A stretch of DNA of 64,000 bases from Blasia pusilla (lineage: Eukaryota > Marchantiophyta > Marchantiopsida > Blasiales): NCBI GenBank assembly GCA_050084515.1, contig CM114275.1, forward strand, positions 6,262,001-6,326,000. Direction: 5' to 3'. The position numbers were made by a program, and so were the translations under genes. The notes under the pieces are model-generated. The model had not been told where the DNA came from. It did not search any database and saw only the letters and a program-made list of their open reading frames with translations. Of the stretch, positions 11,849 through 24,829 are shown piece after piece (position 1 is the first letter of the stretch; every line of letters begins with the position of its first letter).

Positions 11849-14800
11849 CTAGTACATTTCTCCCATGATCAAAAGAATCAAAGCTGTCCATCCTGTAAAT
11901 GGATGTGACCCTTGTCCTTTGCCACTCGCCAAATAATTCTCCCACAAATACCCACTTTCGTGGTAGCGTTGCACAGTATTCCTGCATTGAACCAGTGGCA
12001 TTGTCCTGCTAAGTACACCTTCCTTGGTATCTTTGGGCAATAAGATGGGTTACTCTAGCTTGAAGGTACTACAACAACCTCTAGGGTACCGTAGGGCTAC
12101 GAAATACTTATTCACAAACTGCAGGTTTAGTGAGAATAATAAGAAAATTGTTCGCCATCATACCAAATTACTTCTCACCCAAACCCATATGTGGGCCATC
12201 CCCCACACGCACATGAGTAGCCCTCTAGTGCTCCACTGCGAACCTATAATTCCACACATACTGACATGAAAGCAAGTAGAGGCAGGTCAATATGCAATAC
12301 CTGATAAGGTTATCTCGCAGTTGTGGATATATGATAGATGCCGTATTCTTGTAGGGTCCTTCCACTGTCACATAGTCATGGACATGTGAGCAGCACGTTT
12401 CAAAGAGAAGAAGGCACTCAAAATTAAAAAGAACCTAAAAAGGAGTGAGAAACAACACCACTGGCCAAGAAAGAGGGAGAAGACCAGAAATAACACGATA
12501 CTCGAAGTTGCTTCTGGTAGAGCCAATGACACTATGATTGTACACTGGCTAGCTGAGTAGTTGAAACCAACCCAGGTTCTCAAGCAAACCCGGCATGCAC
12601 ATTTAATATCTCAACTTGCCACTATGAATAAGTGGCAAGAGTTACATCATCCCTGTTAGTAAACAGGACGTGTACCTTGAGAATACTCATAGAGAGCTGA
12701 CAGAATGAGGTAGTTCATATTCATCCAAACCGGACCCCTCCAGTATGGTGCGTCATGTTCTGTGTTGTGCTTCATAAATATAGAGCTGCACATGCGAACA
12801 TGAAGTAATGAATTTTAAATCTGACACCCACACGCTGTCTAATCCTGCAGCAGTCAGTGATTCGTCAACTCATGAAAACATAGAAACATTTTTCAATAAG
12901 CTTTGAGCTTTGCCCAATCATAACTCCACCTTGTAGTTGCCAGAGAGCGGAGACCGCAATTTGTCCATAGTAAGTGGTGACTGTGCAGCAACTCCAAGTG
13001 GTGACCGAAAATGGGTGATTCCTAGAATGAGAATATCCAACCCAGAAATTCGTCAAAAGATACAGTCCGTATTGCCATTCTTATAAAAAACGAGGAAAAA
13101 GAAGCAAATGTGCTATTCTTCATCATTTTAATTCATAATTTCTGTTCACATGACGACACAGATATTCCTAGGAAATCACCTGTAGGCACAAGGGCGGAAA
13201 AAATGGACAAGAAGAGTTCAAACAGCATCAAGTTGACAACAAACTTCTTTCAGAACCATGCAACAATGTCATAACCACCTTTCATTGGTGACAACTTACA
13301 GGAGGAATGATGCGCATGGCAAAAGGAAAGAAGCTAACATATCCAAAATGCGGAACCCAACCCAGCTTGGGACGCTTCACCACTGCCCTGCGTAAGTTCC
13401 GGTGTGTGTATCCTGTATTCGGATCTTGGATTTCCTTCCATCTTAGCTTCACCTGATATACAACGGCCTTCTGGTCAGCAAAGAGATGACACACAGGAAA
13501 ACGCTTCAAGCCCTGAGATTCTCAAAACCCAAATCTTTGATTGTCTACAGGTATGCTCAAAATATCCTTAGTGAAATATTCCTGCTCTGGCATGATGCTG
13601 AGAACATGACTTGCAAATTATACCATTTACCTGCTCAGAATGGAGCCCATAATCATAGTAGTGACCTGATTCCACATCATAATGCATCTGCAACAAACCC
13701 CATATCCGCTCCAAGGGTCAGTGGAGTGGCAGTATCTCAATGACGAAACATAGCAGCACGTTTCAGGGCAAACTTGATAATAATTATAAGAATCTTCATT
13801 GCAAATCATCAAATGGATAAACCCACGAATTATTTTAGATTATCACTAATCATCGATGAAATACTAGCACAAAACCAAGCCTCAGATTGTACATCGATAA
13901 CAAAGCAGTCAACTTGTTAGGAAAAATGACTGGTATCCAATGCTTGATAACATCAATAAGTTTCTATACCTCATTGAGCCGTGTCAGGTTCATCAACTCC
14001 TTTGCAGTCACCTCATACCTCTGCAAAAGCGTAGTTAATTGCCTTTCCAGCACGTAGACTGAACATACATCTTCTCAAACGGATCTGTTGACACCATTTA
14101 GAATCTGATATGGATGTTTCCCAGTACTATGTAGAAGTCACACTAGCAGACCGTTGAAACCTTACCTCATGTGGTTGACCAGTTATACGAGCAACTAAGG
14201 CCAGTGTGTCGGCAGCATGTGCCATCCAACACCAGAGATCGACATGCCGCTCATCATCAGTTGGATGAGAAGCCCGTGGATAGTCATCAAGACCGGAAGT
14301 CAAAGTCTACCACAAATCCAAGAGAAAGAACATCAGTTAGTTTAGGAAGGTACACTAACAGATTCACAAATCAATGAACATAATAGTCTGACGGTGTACT
14401 GATCCAATAATAGAACAGCACCTCCCACAAAGTAGAGCTCTGTCCCAAATCTACTAACCCAGGCAGACCAACCCATGAAAGCGCTTCTAAATCACCTGTC
14501 ATCAAGTTACCAAGTGTGATCATAACTCCTGTGCTGCTCAATCAAGGTGCATTTAGTTTGTTGATTTATATAGACAACACTTCACAATGTTATATATTAT
14601 TACGCAGCCCAAAAATTCCGAGTACATGATACCAGTGAATGAAAGGTACCACCAGCAGCTGATATTAGAGGACTCCAGCTTTTAGGAGCTCTCAGCATGG
14701 ATTCATTCAAGCTCAACTATCATGGCTCTTCATGTGTAAAGCTCCTGGTTACAAAACCAAAGACCTACCTGGCTTGTGTGCCCTACACATACTCAGATAT

Positions 14801-17800
14801 TGACAGACCACCACCTTGTCTGAAATGAGTTTTAGACAGCATATCTTTCACCCACTCTGGATCCCACCTTTGGATTCAGTTCAAGATTTGTACTTGGATC
14901 TCTTCCATGCCAGTAATATGTTCCTGGCTCCTTCCCTACACACATTAAAAGAACTGTAGTCAAGCAATGTGCCTTCTGCATTGCTATGCTTCTAGGTCCC
15001 CGGGATTGATGATTCTCTTATTCAGGTTTTCTCACAGCATGTGTTCCTTGACTAGATGACTACTCCACCTATACTACATAAATTCCTTATACCACAAATG
15101 GGTTCACTTACATCTGTATCTGCAACAAAAAAGGTCTTCCAATACCAACCAATTTGCGTAGTGTTGAACCATTTAAACCATGCTTCCAGCCTGGGAAAAA
15201 TGGTCTTGAAGTACTCTACATCTTCCTCCTTAGCAACGCCTTTTTTTTTATCTGCTTCAAATCTCAGAGCAAGACCTGGAAATCAATGAAGAAATTATGT
15301 CAGGAGGATGGTTCCTAGGGCACGTAGATGTCAGATCAGAGACGTCTCCTCTTAGCACTACCGACACCTCCTCTGTGAGGTTTATTAGGTGTTGTTACCT
15401 TGAAAGAATCCCCAGCTTTCATGGAGTATTGGAAGTTCTACAGGTTCACTTACACAATCGGGCATCAACTTCAAACATTTACATGTCCTCTTGGATACAG
15501 ATATACAATTTCTGAAATCTCGCATAACAGCCCAAGAACCTAGGTAATTGTGTAACGATTATAATTGGCCACAAACTGTTTCAAAATCAGATTTGTGGCC
15601 GTTCCAAAGCAAACATAGAAAAGACTAGGAAAACACTTGAAATCACACTGCAGAAGAATTCCCAGGATCTTCTGAATAATTCATAGAATATAAACAGTGA
15701 GACAGTGGAAGTGGCTATTTACGTCGTATGATCAGCAAGAGTGTTGGGGGGTTTGCATTAGTTGTATGCTGGGTGATAAATTCTTCAGGAACTTTGCTGC
15801 ACATGCCAATTCACCATATCTGACTTATTAGAATGTGTGCTACACTCACCTTCAGGATCAGTACAATATGAGATCCCTCCTGTTTCTAACCTCAAAGAAT
15901 TGTGAACTACGTGCCCATTACAGAATGTCTCGGCTACATTAGGTCCAATATCACAAGCTAAAATGGTAAGTGCCAAGAAGAAATTTCAGCAAATCATCAA
16001 ATGCTGACTGATAATTAAGATAAATACATGGTTTACTACCACCTTGAGGTAAGAATTGTTCATGAATCTTGTTCAAATCAATGCATATTTAAAAATAATC
16101 TCTAATACCTCCGCGCTTCAGCACCCAGTATCTGCTCTCGTGGAATCCAACCATCAATGTTCATCAAATCCAACCAGTGTCCAATAACGTCCAGGCTGAT
16201 ATTCCGATCCCAGCGGCTGCCGGCAAACAATTTCATGAAACTAGTGAGATGAGGTCCAAGGTCTGGCAAGACTAGATCAAGAAGGAAATGGTACATGGTA
16301 TTGACCTGAGGTCAGAAGGAGACTCCTAGAGAGAGTACCTGATTACAAGTTGATGAAAACCTTCATCCCAAAGAAATCCACGTGGAAAGAAAGATCGGCT
16401 AGGGACAGCAGTGTACAGCTGAGCTGGCCAGTACAGCCAGTACTTGGGACCTTTTCCGTCAACCTCTTGATCCTGGTGCAAATATGAAGGATCATTTAAG
16501 CATATTTTTCAAATCAGTGAGACCCCACAATGAAACGGCATAGTATCTTGGGCTATCACATTCTTTTCCAAAACATGAAACACTTTCAGGGATGGGCACT
16601 GACAGTGTATGCCTGTAGAGGCCAGACAGAGAAGTGAATAATACAAACTTGACCTTAAATTCATGAGGGATTGCAACACGGGACTGCCCATAAAAGTATC
16701 CAATCCCCCCAATCATGTTGCTAAGCGCAGCCATTCCCACTTCAAGTTCCTTCTCACCATCCACCTGTGTGACCAGTGAGTGTGACAACATAAGACATGG
16801 TATCTGTAAACGTTAAGCTAGCCCCTGTAGTGTCCTGCAACAGCTAAAGAATCCAGGGCAACAAGGTAAAACTATTACAAATTTCATGCCCTTCGTGCCT
16901 TGGAACTCATAACCTGTTCAATCAGTGTTTTATCAATAACAAATACTCTCATGCCCTGGGCAAAGGAGCAAAGTCCGAATATTCCTGACCTAAGTGGTAG
17001 CACGTGCAGCTTCCACTCTCAGACAGCAAAAGCATAGTAAGAGTCCACATCCGATGCACTAAAAGTAATCACTCATCAGGAATTCCTCAAGAGTGTCTCA
17101 TGGTGTTTCTAGGCCATGAAACCTGCTTAGAGTATATTCCTGAGATTTAACTACTCTTCACAAAATCTTAGAGCACAAAAAGACTTTTGTCAATAGCATG
17201 CAAGATTCCCTTACCTTCTCCTGCAGTTTGAAGGTCTCATGAAATCTATTGTCGAATGCCTGCTCTTTTTCTAGTAATCTCTTCTCCAGTTGAGTTCCTG
17301 TATGTACCAAATTGAGATTTCAACACGGGAAAGCTGTCTTCAACCCTGCATTGGCATGTCCAACTAACACAAGGGAATCTTCTAGTAGGTATCACGTGTC
17401 AATGTGGAAAAGAAGCACTGAATGAGAGAAGGAATCAACGAACTCATCTAGTATCTACAGGGACCCAAGAGAAAAGGATCAAGCAAACCCTTTTAAACTC
17501 CCAAGTTTAGCAAATCAAACAATTGAGTCCCTACCTGTAAGACTCTCCACACGGGTTTTCAACTGTGCTGCTTTCTTATCAACTCCTGACACAAAGACCA
17601 TGTCGAATTCAAATGGTACTGCTCCTGTTAACTGCTCAAAGAAAATACAACATTTTGAGACAAATCATTCCCGCCAAGATGTTCTACAGGTCGGAAACAC
17701 CAATAGAAGAGACCCAAGTAGGCCCAGAATTCCTGACTCATGTAGCTCACAAGAAAAGATCTCTGCAAGAAGGAAACCTGGACAGTTAACCTTTTCAGTG

Positions 17801-20388
17801 GACTAGAAGAAGATCTTGGTGATTAAATCTCCAAGACGACATTTCTAAACAAGTGATTGCACAACAAAACACATGCTCATGCGCACCTGGATAACAGCTA
17901 TATTTGAATTCTTATCCAAACCATCTGCCAGTTGCAAGCGGCCCGTTTTCCTGGCCTGAAATTGAGTAACAAAGTTCTTCAGTCCTAAACTTCTCAATCA
18001 CATTTAGTCCAAAAAAACCCTTCATCTGTGCTTCATGTGCTACCATTCACTTCTTGCAGCATCAGGCTTACCTATTCAGCACAGCAAGACTGGACCTAAC
18101 ATTTATCTTCTCCATGCCATGTCTAGACTGTATGAAAATGAAAAGGCATACTCCAAACGCCGCTTCTCCTTAAATGATTTAAAAGGCATTCTGGTTAAGT
18201 AGATCATCTCAACACAAGAGAATTGATTAGTCCACATTCAAAATCTTGCACATAAGAGAATGATTTTGAAAGCATAGACCTCCACTTTGAAACTTGTCAC
18301 TCACCAAATTGACCTTTTTGTTGAACAGAATCACATCCTCTAAAAAGAATTAGTTCAGGTGACCTAAGAGAAGAGGTGAAGTTCACCTCCATGACCAATT
18401 TACTCAGCACAAGTTGTGTCAGGTTGTGCATGTGAAGCTGGCGAAGTCCAACGTAATTCATCTCCACGTCATCCTATGAGATTGCCAATTGTACTACATA
18501 AGTTGCACCTTCAAACAATTTCCTAGCCAGCAACCAAATGTTACAAACAACAATTGGAAGATGGGCCTACCGGTGCACTATAGTGTATGTTATCTCGAGT
18601 ACTTCACTTCTCTCAATAACTAGGAACATGAAAATCATGTACACCTCAACAGCCATAATTTACCTTATATTTGGCATGTAATTCCCACCCTCCGATTTCA
18701 TTTGCATTTCCAGCCACGAGAGGAACATGTTCACCGTCTATGCCTTGTGGCCAGATATTCAAGGCCTTCCCAGCTTCCTCGGCCAAATAAAAGAACACTG
18801 AGGCGGGTCTGCTCTTCTGCTGATCCTCTTCACTTCAAATTTAAAATTGGAGGAAAAAAAACTTTCAGCCCTTGTCCTTGACCGTAAACATGATGCACGG
18901 GCGAACAGACTCAAAAGTGCCGATAAAGTGTGGCCTAATAGACTAATGCGGCCTCTGTACATATCGTTGAAGAGAAGTGAGTGAGTACTCACTCATTCTT
19001 CGGCTGTGACGTATTGTCTTCTTCGACTTTGATGCGTACTACCCAGTCCCCTCCATAGCCACTACCTGGTTCCGAGCTCTTTAAGAAAGACGTGGAAAGC
19101 AGTAAACCCTGATCAAGTAGCTCCTGCGAGAGTGTCCGAGTCCAGTTCAGAGGGCATATTGTTGCGGAGCAAACCAAAGAACCTTCGTCCCCAGCTGCTC
19201 AACTGAGATGAACCTCCGGAGACAAACTATATTTAACTCTTGAGTGCCCCGTGCGTTTGAAGCTATTCTAGCAAAGCATGACCATCTGATTAATTGCATG
19301 CAACGATCGCGAGTGATCGGTTGATATTACGGTACTGCACATACCTGACGTCCGTAGGTGGCACCATCATGTCGTAGCCAGCCATACCGGGTCAATTTAT
19401 CTGATTGTTCACAAGTATGACGAAGTGCATACTGTCCGTCGTTCACACCGATCCACATCAATCCAGCCAACAGTGACTCTGGAGTTCTGCATGAAAAAAC
19501 GACCACTTTTAAAAAGTGTAGAGTTTGAAGCGTGACACGAAGCTGCGTTTAAGACAGCACATCCATAAAGTGGATTCAAACTTGTACCAAATGCGGTTTA
19601 GGCAAGCATAGAGAAAATTGAATCGAATATGTTTTCGAGTCCAGAGAGAGAGATTTCAGACACCTAGAGCGAATTCCCAAGTAGAGCTGCGGGCGGTAAG
19701 TTCCCCAGAAGAAGCGTTCGCGGTGCTCTCCTTTGAACTACGATCAGACAAAATTGATCAAGATGACCACGCCGGTAATTTATGCACACACGTTACGTGC
19801 AGCATCAGCAGTACGTCCCCAAAACTTTCAGCGCTTCGGAGCGAGAAAAGGAAAGCTCTTTGACTCATCACCTCGCGGACTCGTAGATTATGCGAAATCA
19901 AGAAAGAAAAAGAAAAAGAAAAAAATGAACGCAAACATTTCCTCGTCCAGGAGTTCCAAAAAACATGCTTCTCTAAAGATGACCTCAAAATGAACTTTCA
20001 CTACGGATCTCCACCAACACTCAACACTAACAGACAATCGTGGCAAATCAGAAGCCCTGAGAGCTAAATAGAACCACTGCGATTCTACCTGCTTCAGATC
20101 GGTAACTCGTGCGGCCGGAAGAGGAGTAATAGCACGCGGCTTCGCCTGCCCGTCCTCCATTTTCCAGAGAATGCCCGCTCCATTGTAATACACACTTGCC
20201 GCTAACAGGCCAACCACAAACACCGTGAAAATTGAGTAGCCCCATCTCTGTCCCAGACACGAGAAACCTCTCGAGGCTGCTCCCTTCTGACGCTTCGCAG
20301 GCCTTTTCGGAACTCCTTTCGCAGCGGAATCGGCAGTGGAAGAGGAAGGAGGACCAGCAGACGAAGAATGCCTTTTCCGCTCTTTCAT
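11849..20388 (-). CDS. GCS1: Mannosyl-oligosaccharide glucosidase (processing alpha-glucosidase I, GH63)
   Basis: Twenty-three exons (given high to low) join in frame to 849 aa: 20388-20089, 19737-19664, 19486-19345, 19123-18993, 18808-18664, 18473-18387, 17955-17887, 17631-17535, 17297-17215, 16764-16654, 16472-16339, 16216-16109, 15796-15723, 15275-15150, 14935-14868, 14306-14166, 14020-13970, 13687-13631, 13452-13300, 13021-12930, 12785-12676, 12364-12301, 11981-11849. The enzyme removes the outermost alpha-1,2-glucose from Glc3Man9GlcNAc2 in the ER. A basic cytosolic tail precedes one membrane span (residues 51-68), a type II topology. Family blocks include [15 protein letters not shown] (~112-126), [36 protein letters not shown] (~444-454), [30 protein letters not shown] (~602, the family substrate-binding motif, usually ...LRCW), [20 protein letters not shown], and [18 protein letters not shown] at the C-terminus. 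The ATG chosen is the first in frame; the frame opens upstream only from a GTG. The exon 5 acceptor (18808) is the least certain, since nearby AGs also fit. The gene appears intact. Confidence 0.93.
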
Positions 20389-20603
20389 GGCGTCACGATT
20401 CTTCTCTGCACTCCTAAACAGACTAAACACTTTTCATGAATTGAATGGAACACGCCACACTTTCCTGTGAGTTGAAATCCTTCTGGTCACCGTGAGACTC
20501 GCTACATAGAAGACGACGACAAACCCCTTTTCTTGCCTTACTCCACTAACCCGTAACTTCACAACGCAACTTAAATTTTATTTCATTCCTTTGAATTCCG
20601 CTT

Positions 20604-20611
20604 TTTATATA
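20604..20611 (-). promoter_or_regulatory. TATA box candidate of GCS1
   Basis: The minus strand reads TATATAAA, about 215 bases before the GCS1 start codon, a usual distance for a plant TATA box plus 5' UTR. This is inferred from position only. Confidence 0.5.
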
Positions 20612-20803
20612 AGCAAAACTCGTCTTTATTATTAAAAAAATTGCTCAACAAGGACAGCCAAAAATGCTAGGAGAGAATGAGGTTAGGACCAGAGAAAGAA
20701 TGGAAGAAAAAATTTGGTTGCAAGCACAATTAAATATCTTTTAACAAAATGAAAAAAAATTAATGTAACTATTTTTCATTTTGTTAACTTCTTACTCTCC
20801 TCA

Positions 20804-20981
20804 TCTATTCTATATTATTAAAAGAGGATGGGATTTGAGAACTCCTTCCTCTACGATAACACGTGTACATTTTTGCCTCCTCCGGTGGTGCAATATGTAA
20901 TAGTTAACAGGTTTAGGCATAATAGGTGGTTTAACAGATGGTGTGCCCTTTAGCCTGTGCCCAGCAATGGCAGTTTACTAG
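20804..20981 (+). mobile_element. Non-autonomous mini-Helitron
   Basis: A 178-bp element begins TCTATTCTATATTATTAAAAGAGG after an A, and ends with a weak GC hairpin (GCCTGTGC...GGC) and TTTACTAG before a T. This is the Helitron pattern of 5'-TC, 3' hairpin-CTRR and insertion between A and T. The 5' part resembles those at 46313 and 55650. Confidence 0.7.
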
Positions 20982-21619
20982 TAATCACATGTATCTACAC
21001 TTTTTCTTCATCACTAGGGTTTCAGTCGAAAGGTTGCTTTATACACATCCGCACCATGGTGGCAAGGAGGATGCCCATATTTGAGTCGCACCACCACACT
21101 CACAAACAAAGAGGAGTAGCGCTTAACACCCAAAGGGTATTTCTTTTCTTCCACACCCTTAATAAATATCCCCCTCCCTTTGCCCAAATTTTTTTCTCAT
21201 GGTCTTTGTAATAATTCTCAATACTTTTCTTTTAAAAAGGAGAAGTAGTAATCCCTTAATAATGATCCCACTCATGACTTCAACTGAATGCTTCCACTTC
21301 TTCTTTATGACTACTTCCTATCTCCTCTAAAATTTAAACTCGGCCTCCTTCCCTCCCAAAAATTGTACACTCATAGTAGAAGGGGCATTTCAAAATAGTA
21401 AGTGTGTTACTGTTTTTTCTTATTAATCTACCATTTTGTGTTATTATACAAGTCATGTTGAGTGTAGTAGCGTATATTGTGGTTATTGGGTTTGCAATGC
21501 AACATGCCAAATTTTTGGGAATTTACATTCTGGACATCCCATCAACATTTTCATAATTTCAAAACTCAAATGCATATGAATATTTATAAATAAAAATGGA
21601 ATGCATTATATTACAAGTA
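20982..21619. other. AT-rich spacer without recognised features
   Basis: No domain, RNA or repeat structure was recognised between the two Helitrons. Confidence 0.3.
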
Positions 21620-21773
21620 CTAGTATGATGCTCGTGGTATGCACCTGTGAGGGGGAAAAAAATTCACATCCTCTTAATTTAACCATGGTGGCGACATCAA
21701 AAGAGGTTTGAAAGGACAAGTGTCAATACCAAAAGAGGGTTTCTCTAACCTCAACATCTCTTAATAATATAGA
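21620..21773 (-). mobile_element. Non-autonomous mini-Helitron
   Basis: On the minus strand a 154-bp element starts TCTATATTATTAAGAGATG (preceded by A) and ends GAGCATCATACTAG (followed by T). Both ends match the plus-strand copies at 20804 and 46313, so this is the same family in opposite orientation. It has no coding capacity. Confidence 0.72.
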
Positions 21774-22599
21774 TGTAGGGTGGTTGGAAGATCCAACCAC
21801 ACTAACACATTCCGAAAACTTACTAGTACCTACACACAAGTCCTATGACTTCGTGCACATCCCTTGCATATGGTGAATGGTGAGTGGAAGTTATAGTTGG
21901 ATAAGCTTCCTTATCCAAGTAGAAAGCTTTAGCTCTTACACAACCTAACATGATTTTAGAACATGACATTACAAGTACTCAAATTATATATGCATGCTGC
22001 AAGGAAAAGGAGAGGAGGTTAAATGGTGTTTCTTACCAATATCCCAAACAAATTGACCATCTCCTCAAAGACCTAGTCCCACCTCGATTTCATCTCCATG
22101 TGTCATCCATGTGCTTGCGGGTGGAATGCTTGTCATATCGCAGACTATATATCATACAACAAAGTGAATGTTAGTATTAAAGTCATGTGCATTGAATTTT
22201 ATCAATGCACACTAGCAAATGAGGAGGAAAAAGTGAGGGAGAGGGAAACTTATTCAATTTTTTTGGGCATGTACAACCATCCTTCAACTTTTAACTTTGG
22301 ATGCAAACATACGATAATTGCACGAAAAATGCAAGGAAAAGACATTTGGATGTGAGATAATCTTAAGGCCGTGATTAGCCATGTAACAATAGCTCGCAAA
22401 TATCATCAAAATTTTACTTGGCTATCAAGATCTACACAACACTCTGTAATCCCTTCCCTTCCATCCCTTATATATTTTCAATTATGGTCATAGTTTCACT
22501 TTTTTGTATATACATTTTCTTAATTATCGACTTTGTCCTTCTTCTAAACATAACTCATGTAGTTATGCCCCAAGAAAAATAATCTATTCTCATTGAAAA

Positions 22600-23185
22600 A
22601 GTAACCGAGTTCCGATATCATTAGCTTAAGGTTGACAAAGATAACTCAACAAATAAAACTCCGAGGTAGCAAACCCTTTAAGGTCTCTTCTTGATATTCT
22701 CATAAGAAAGCCATAAGAGTACAAATCCAGACCTATCCTATCTTCTACCATATGGCTTTCTCTCAGTTGAAACCAATCTTCTTTGGACATAAGTTGCTTG
22801 CCCTTTTTCTTATCTAAAATATCATAATAAACTACTCTTTATTTTCCAAATTACCCTAACTACCTTAGCTTTAACTTCTCCAACAACCCTAACTACTTTG
22901 GTTTTGTGGATCCTTTATTTCCTCATCCGCCATGATCTCTTGTGCTATACTTGGATCTGCATAATGAGGTATCCTTAAGAGATTGTTAACATGAATTTTT
23001 ATTCTCCTAACCAATAATTCAACATGTATATTAAAACTCCCTTAAATACTTGTTGGAGTATAAAATACATGTAATATCAACCTATTGCACAATAACAAGT
23101 TGAGATGATATGGCAAATCCCACTCTAATCAACAATTGTATGAGTAAGTTTGATGTAATATAAGGTGGCAATGCAGATCTAGTTG
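22600..23185. repeat. Dispersed repeat, copy A (empty Helitron site)
   Basis: This stretch is clearly similar to 46010-46755 along its whole length, for example tcctttatttcctcatccgcca, aatacttgttggagtata and aacaagttgagatgatatggcaaa. Copy B has an extra 190 bp inserted at the point matching 22932/22933. The repeat is AT-rich and its class is unknown. Confidence 0.75.
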
Positions 23186-23690
23186 CATAGACATACGCGT
23201 CTAGATGGAGGACCAAACAAGTATTCAACTCATCCACTTGTCCATTTGGGATGTGTCATATGTAAGGATCAAGTATGCCAACATGCTACAAGAGTAAAAG
23301 AGCATCTCAAATGCTATGAATCTTGCATCTATCTTCAAGTTCCCAATGCATAAGTATAGGTTGTCTTCCCACTTGTTGAGAGATTTGTTGGCATCATGGA
23401 ATAAGTTGGATTTCTTTAAAGATGATTTTTATTATGAAATGGTCTTGTATCTACATGTAGGTGTTATAAGATTTACCATGAATTTCAATTCAAGAAGTCC
23501 TAAATTGTCACACTTTAATTGTTTTCCAAGTCACATGCTGGCACGTAGATCTTTGTAGTCAAGGCATCAATTGTGGAGACTATTGTCAATAGTTTGCCTC
23601 AAGCCTTGCCATTATTGTCTTTGGTCCTATTTTTTGAGAGTAAGTAAATCTATAATCCTTTCCTCATTGGTTCTATGATAGTATGGTGGG

Positions 23691-23816
23691 TGTCGTGCGC
23701 ATACATATCGCTACACAACATACATCGCTATCACCGAACACACACACAAACACGCACGATCCCATGCTAACTCATGGCATCCAAACAACGAGACAAAAAG
23801 TACTAAAATATCTCCA
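23691..23816 (-). mobile_element. Short gypsy LTR, distal copy
   Basis: A 126-bp block reads TGGAGATATTTTAG...GCACGACA on the minus strand and nearly matches 24335-24460. With the leader-like segment 23817-24334 it makes an LTR-leader-LTR unit next to the large gypsy element. Confidence 0.8.
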
Positions 23817-24334
23817 ATTAAAGTAAGATCCAATCTCTCTCTACACCATCTCACACCATAGCTCTCAAAGGTGTGCACTCTCTCTCATATCAAACCAAAC
23901 ACACTCTCCCAATGAGAGGTTCGGGTAACACTCAGAAGGCAAGGGACCATAGCTCCGCCGCCTCATGCCAAGAGGTTCAACAAAGAGAGAATGAGCTCTC
24001 AAGCTCTCTCTCCTTGAGGTATACCCCTCCCCTCTCCCAAGCTCTCTCCATGGTAACCTATTCTCCCAAGTCACCTCCTTGGCTCTTGACCTAATGTAGG
24101 AGGTCAATGGCCACTTACAAACAATAGAAAGTTGATCATATACTCAAAATGGTACTTACCTAAAATAGTAAGTTTTTCAATATGGCTCCAAATGAGCGGA
24201 AACGAAGGGGAAACCTGCTCTCTCAGGTTTCCCGGGGCCTCAACAAGTCATCCTCGACCTACTGAGCGTGTCCTCCACTACTCACGAAGGCGCTCTACTA
24301 GATCTCACCGATCTATCCTAAAAGACGTAACACT
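23817..24334 (-). repeat. Second copy of the gypsy leader (repeat U)
   Basis: About 517 bp is closely repeated at 33948-34466 (same blocks: agatccaatctctctc, gaggtatac...cccctcccctctcccaag, gatctcaccgatctatcctaaaagacgt). In the large element this segment precedes gag, so it is taken as the 5' untranslated leader. Here it lies between two LTRs with no gag-pol, which points to an internal deletion or LTR recombination. Confidence 0.75.
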
Positions 24335-24460
24335 TGTCGTGTGCATACACATCGCTACACAACATACATCGCTGTCACCGAACACACACACAAACACGCA
24401 CGATCCCATGTTAACTCATGGCATCCAAATAACGAGACAAGAAGCACTAAAATATCTCCA
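24335..24460 (-). mobile_element. 3' LTR of the methyltransferase-bearing gypsy element
   Basis: On the minus strand the LTR starts TGGAGATATTTTAG directly after the polypurine tract CTAGGGGGGCGAG (24473-24461) and ends GCACGACA. At 126 bp it is short for a Ty3/gypsy element. The same tract-LTR join appears in plus orientation at 41164-41178. Confidence 0.82.
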
Positions 24461-24622
24461 CTCGCCCCCCTAGCTGGTGGTTAGGTCCCTCTTACTTCAA
24501 ATAGCCATCTATCCATACTTATCATGACATACATCTCTCGGACGCTAAGAGCAAGAAGGTCGGGTGCTCATGTGGCCCCATCGTTAGTCGTATTCCTGTC
24601 ATCCATGTCACAGAAAAAGTCA

Positions 24623-24790
24623 GAATCCAAACCTACCTAGTATCTCCTCTATGTACATCTGGGACACATCCATCGTCCCGGAGGAACCCGAGTGAAAGGT
24701 GACGTCAGACATGCCAATTGGCCAACCTCTCGAACATCCATCACAGACTAGCATCGTGGTCGCACCACGGGCACAATCACACAACATACA
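24623..24790 (-). pseudogene. PHD-like zinc finger at the end of the gypsy polyprotein
   Basis: Directly after the integrase C-terminal part (…KDHVRNFAPCHLP) the frame reads CMLCDCARGATTMLVCDGCS then RGWPIGM. The C-x2-C...LVCDGCSRGW core is that of PHD fingers, which bind histone H3 tails. The expected His in GW-H is Pro here and the following Cys is Met, and the last Cys pair is not visible, so this copy is damaged. It sits where other gypsy lineages carry a chromodomain, so a targeting role is the natural inference. Confidence 0.65.
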
Positions 24791-24829
24791 ACGTAAGCCT
24801 ACATGCACTATTGCTAAGCTCAGATCTAA

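Noticed and set aside
12865-12980. A frame break in GCS1 exon 20
   Set aside because: Using the acceptor at 12981 put a stop into the conserved WS-x-YGLRSL block. The acceptor at 13022 gives an open frame (…[13 protein letters not shown]) and correct phases on both sides, so no break exists.
19888-20040. Extension of GCS1 exon 1 beyond the donor at 20088
   Set aside because: The protein family resumes in exon 2 ([16 protein letters not shown]), and the extension ends in poly-Phe from an A-rich tract.
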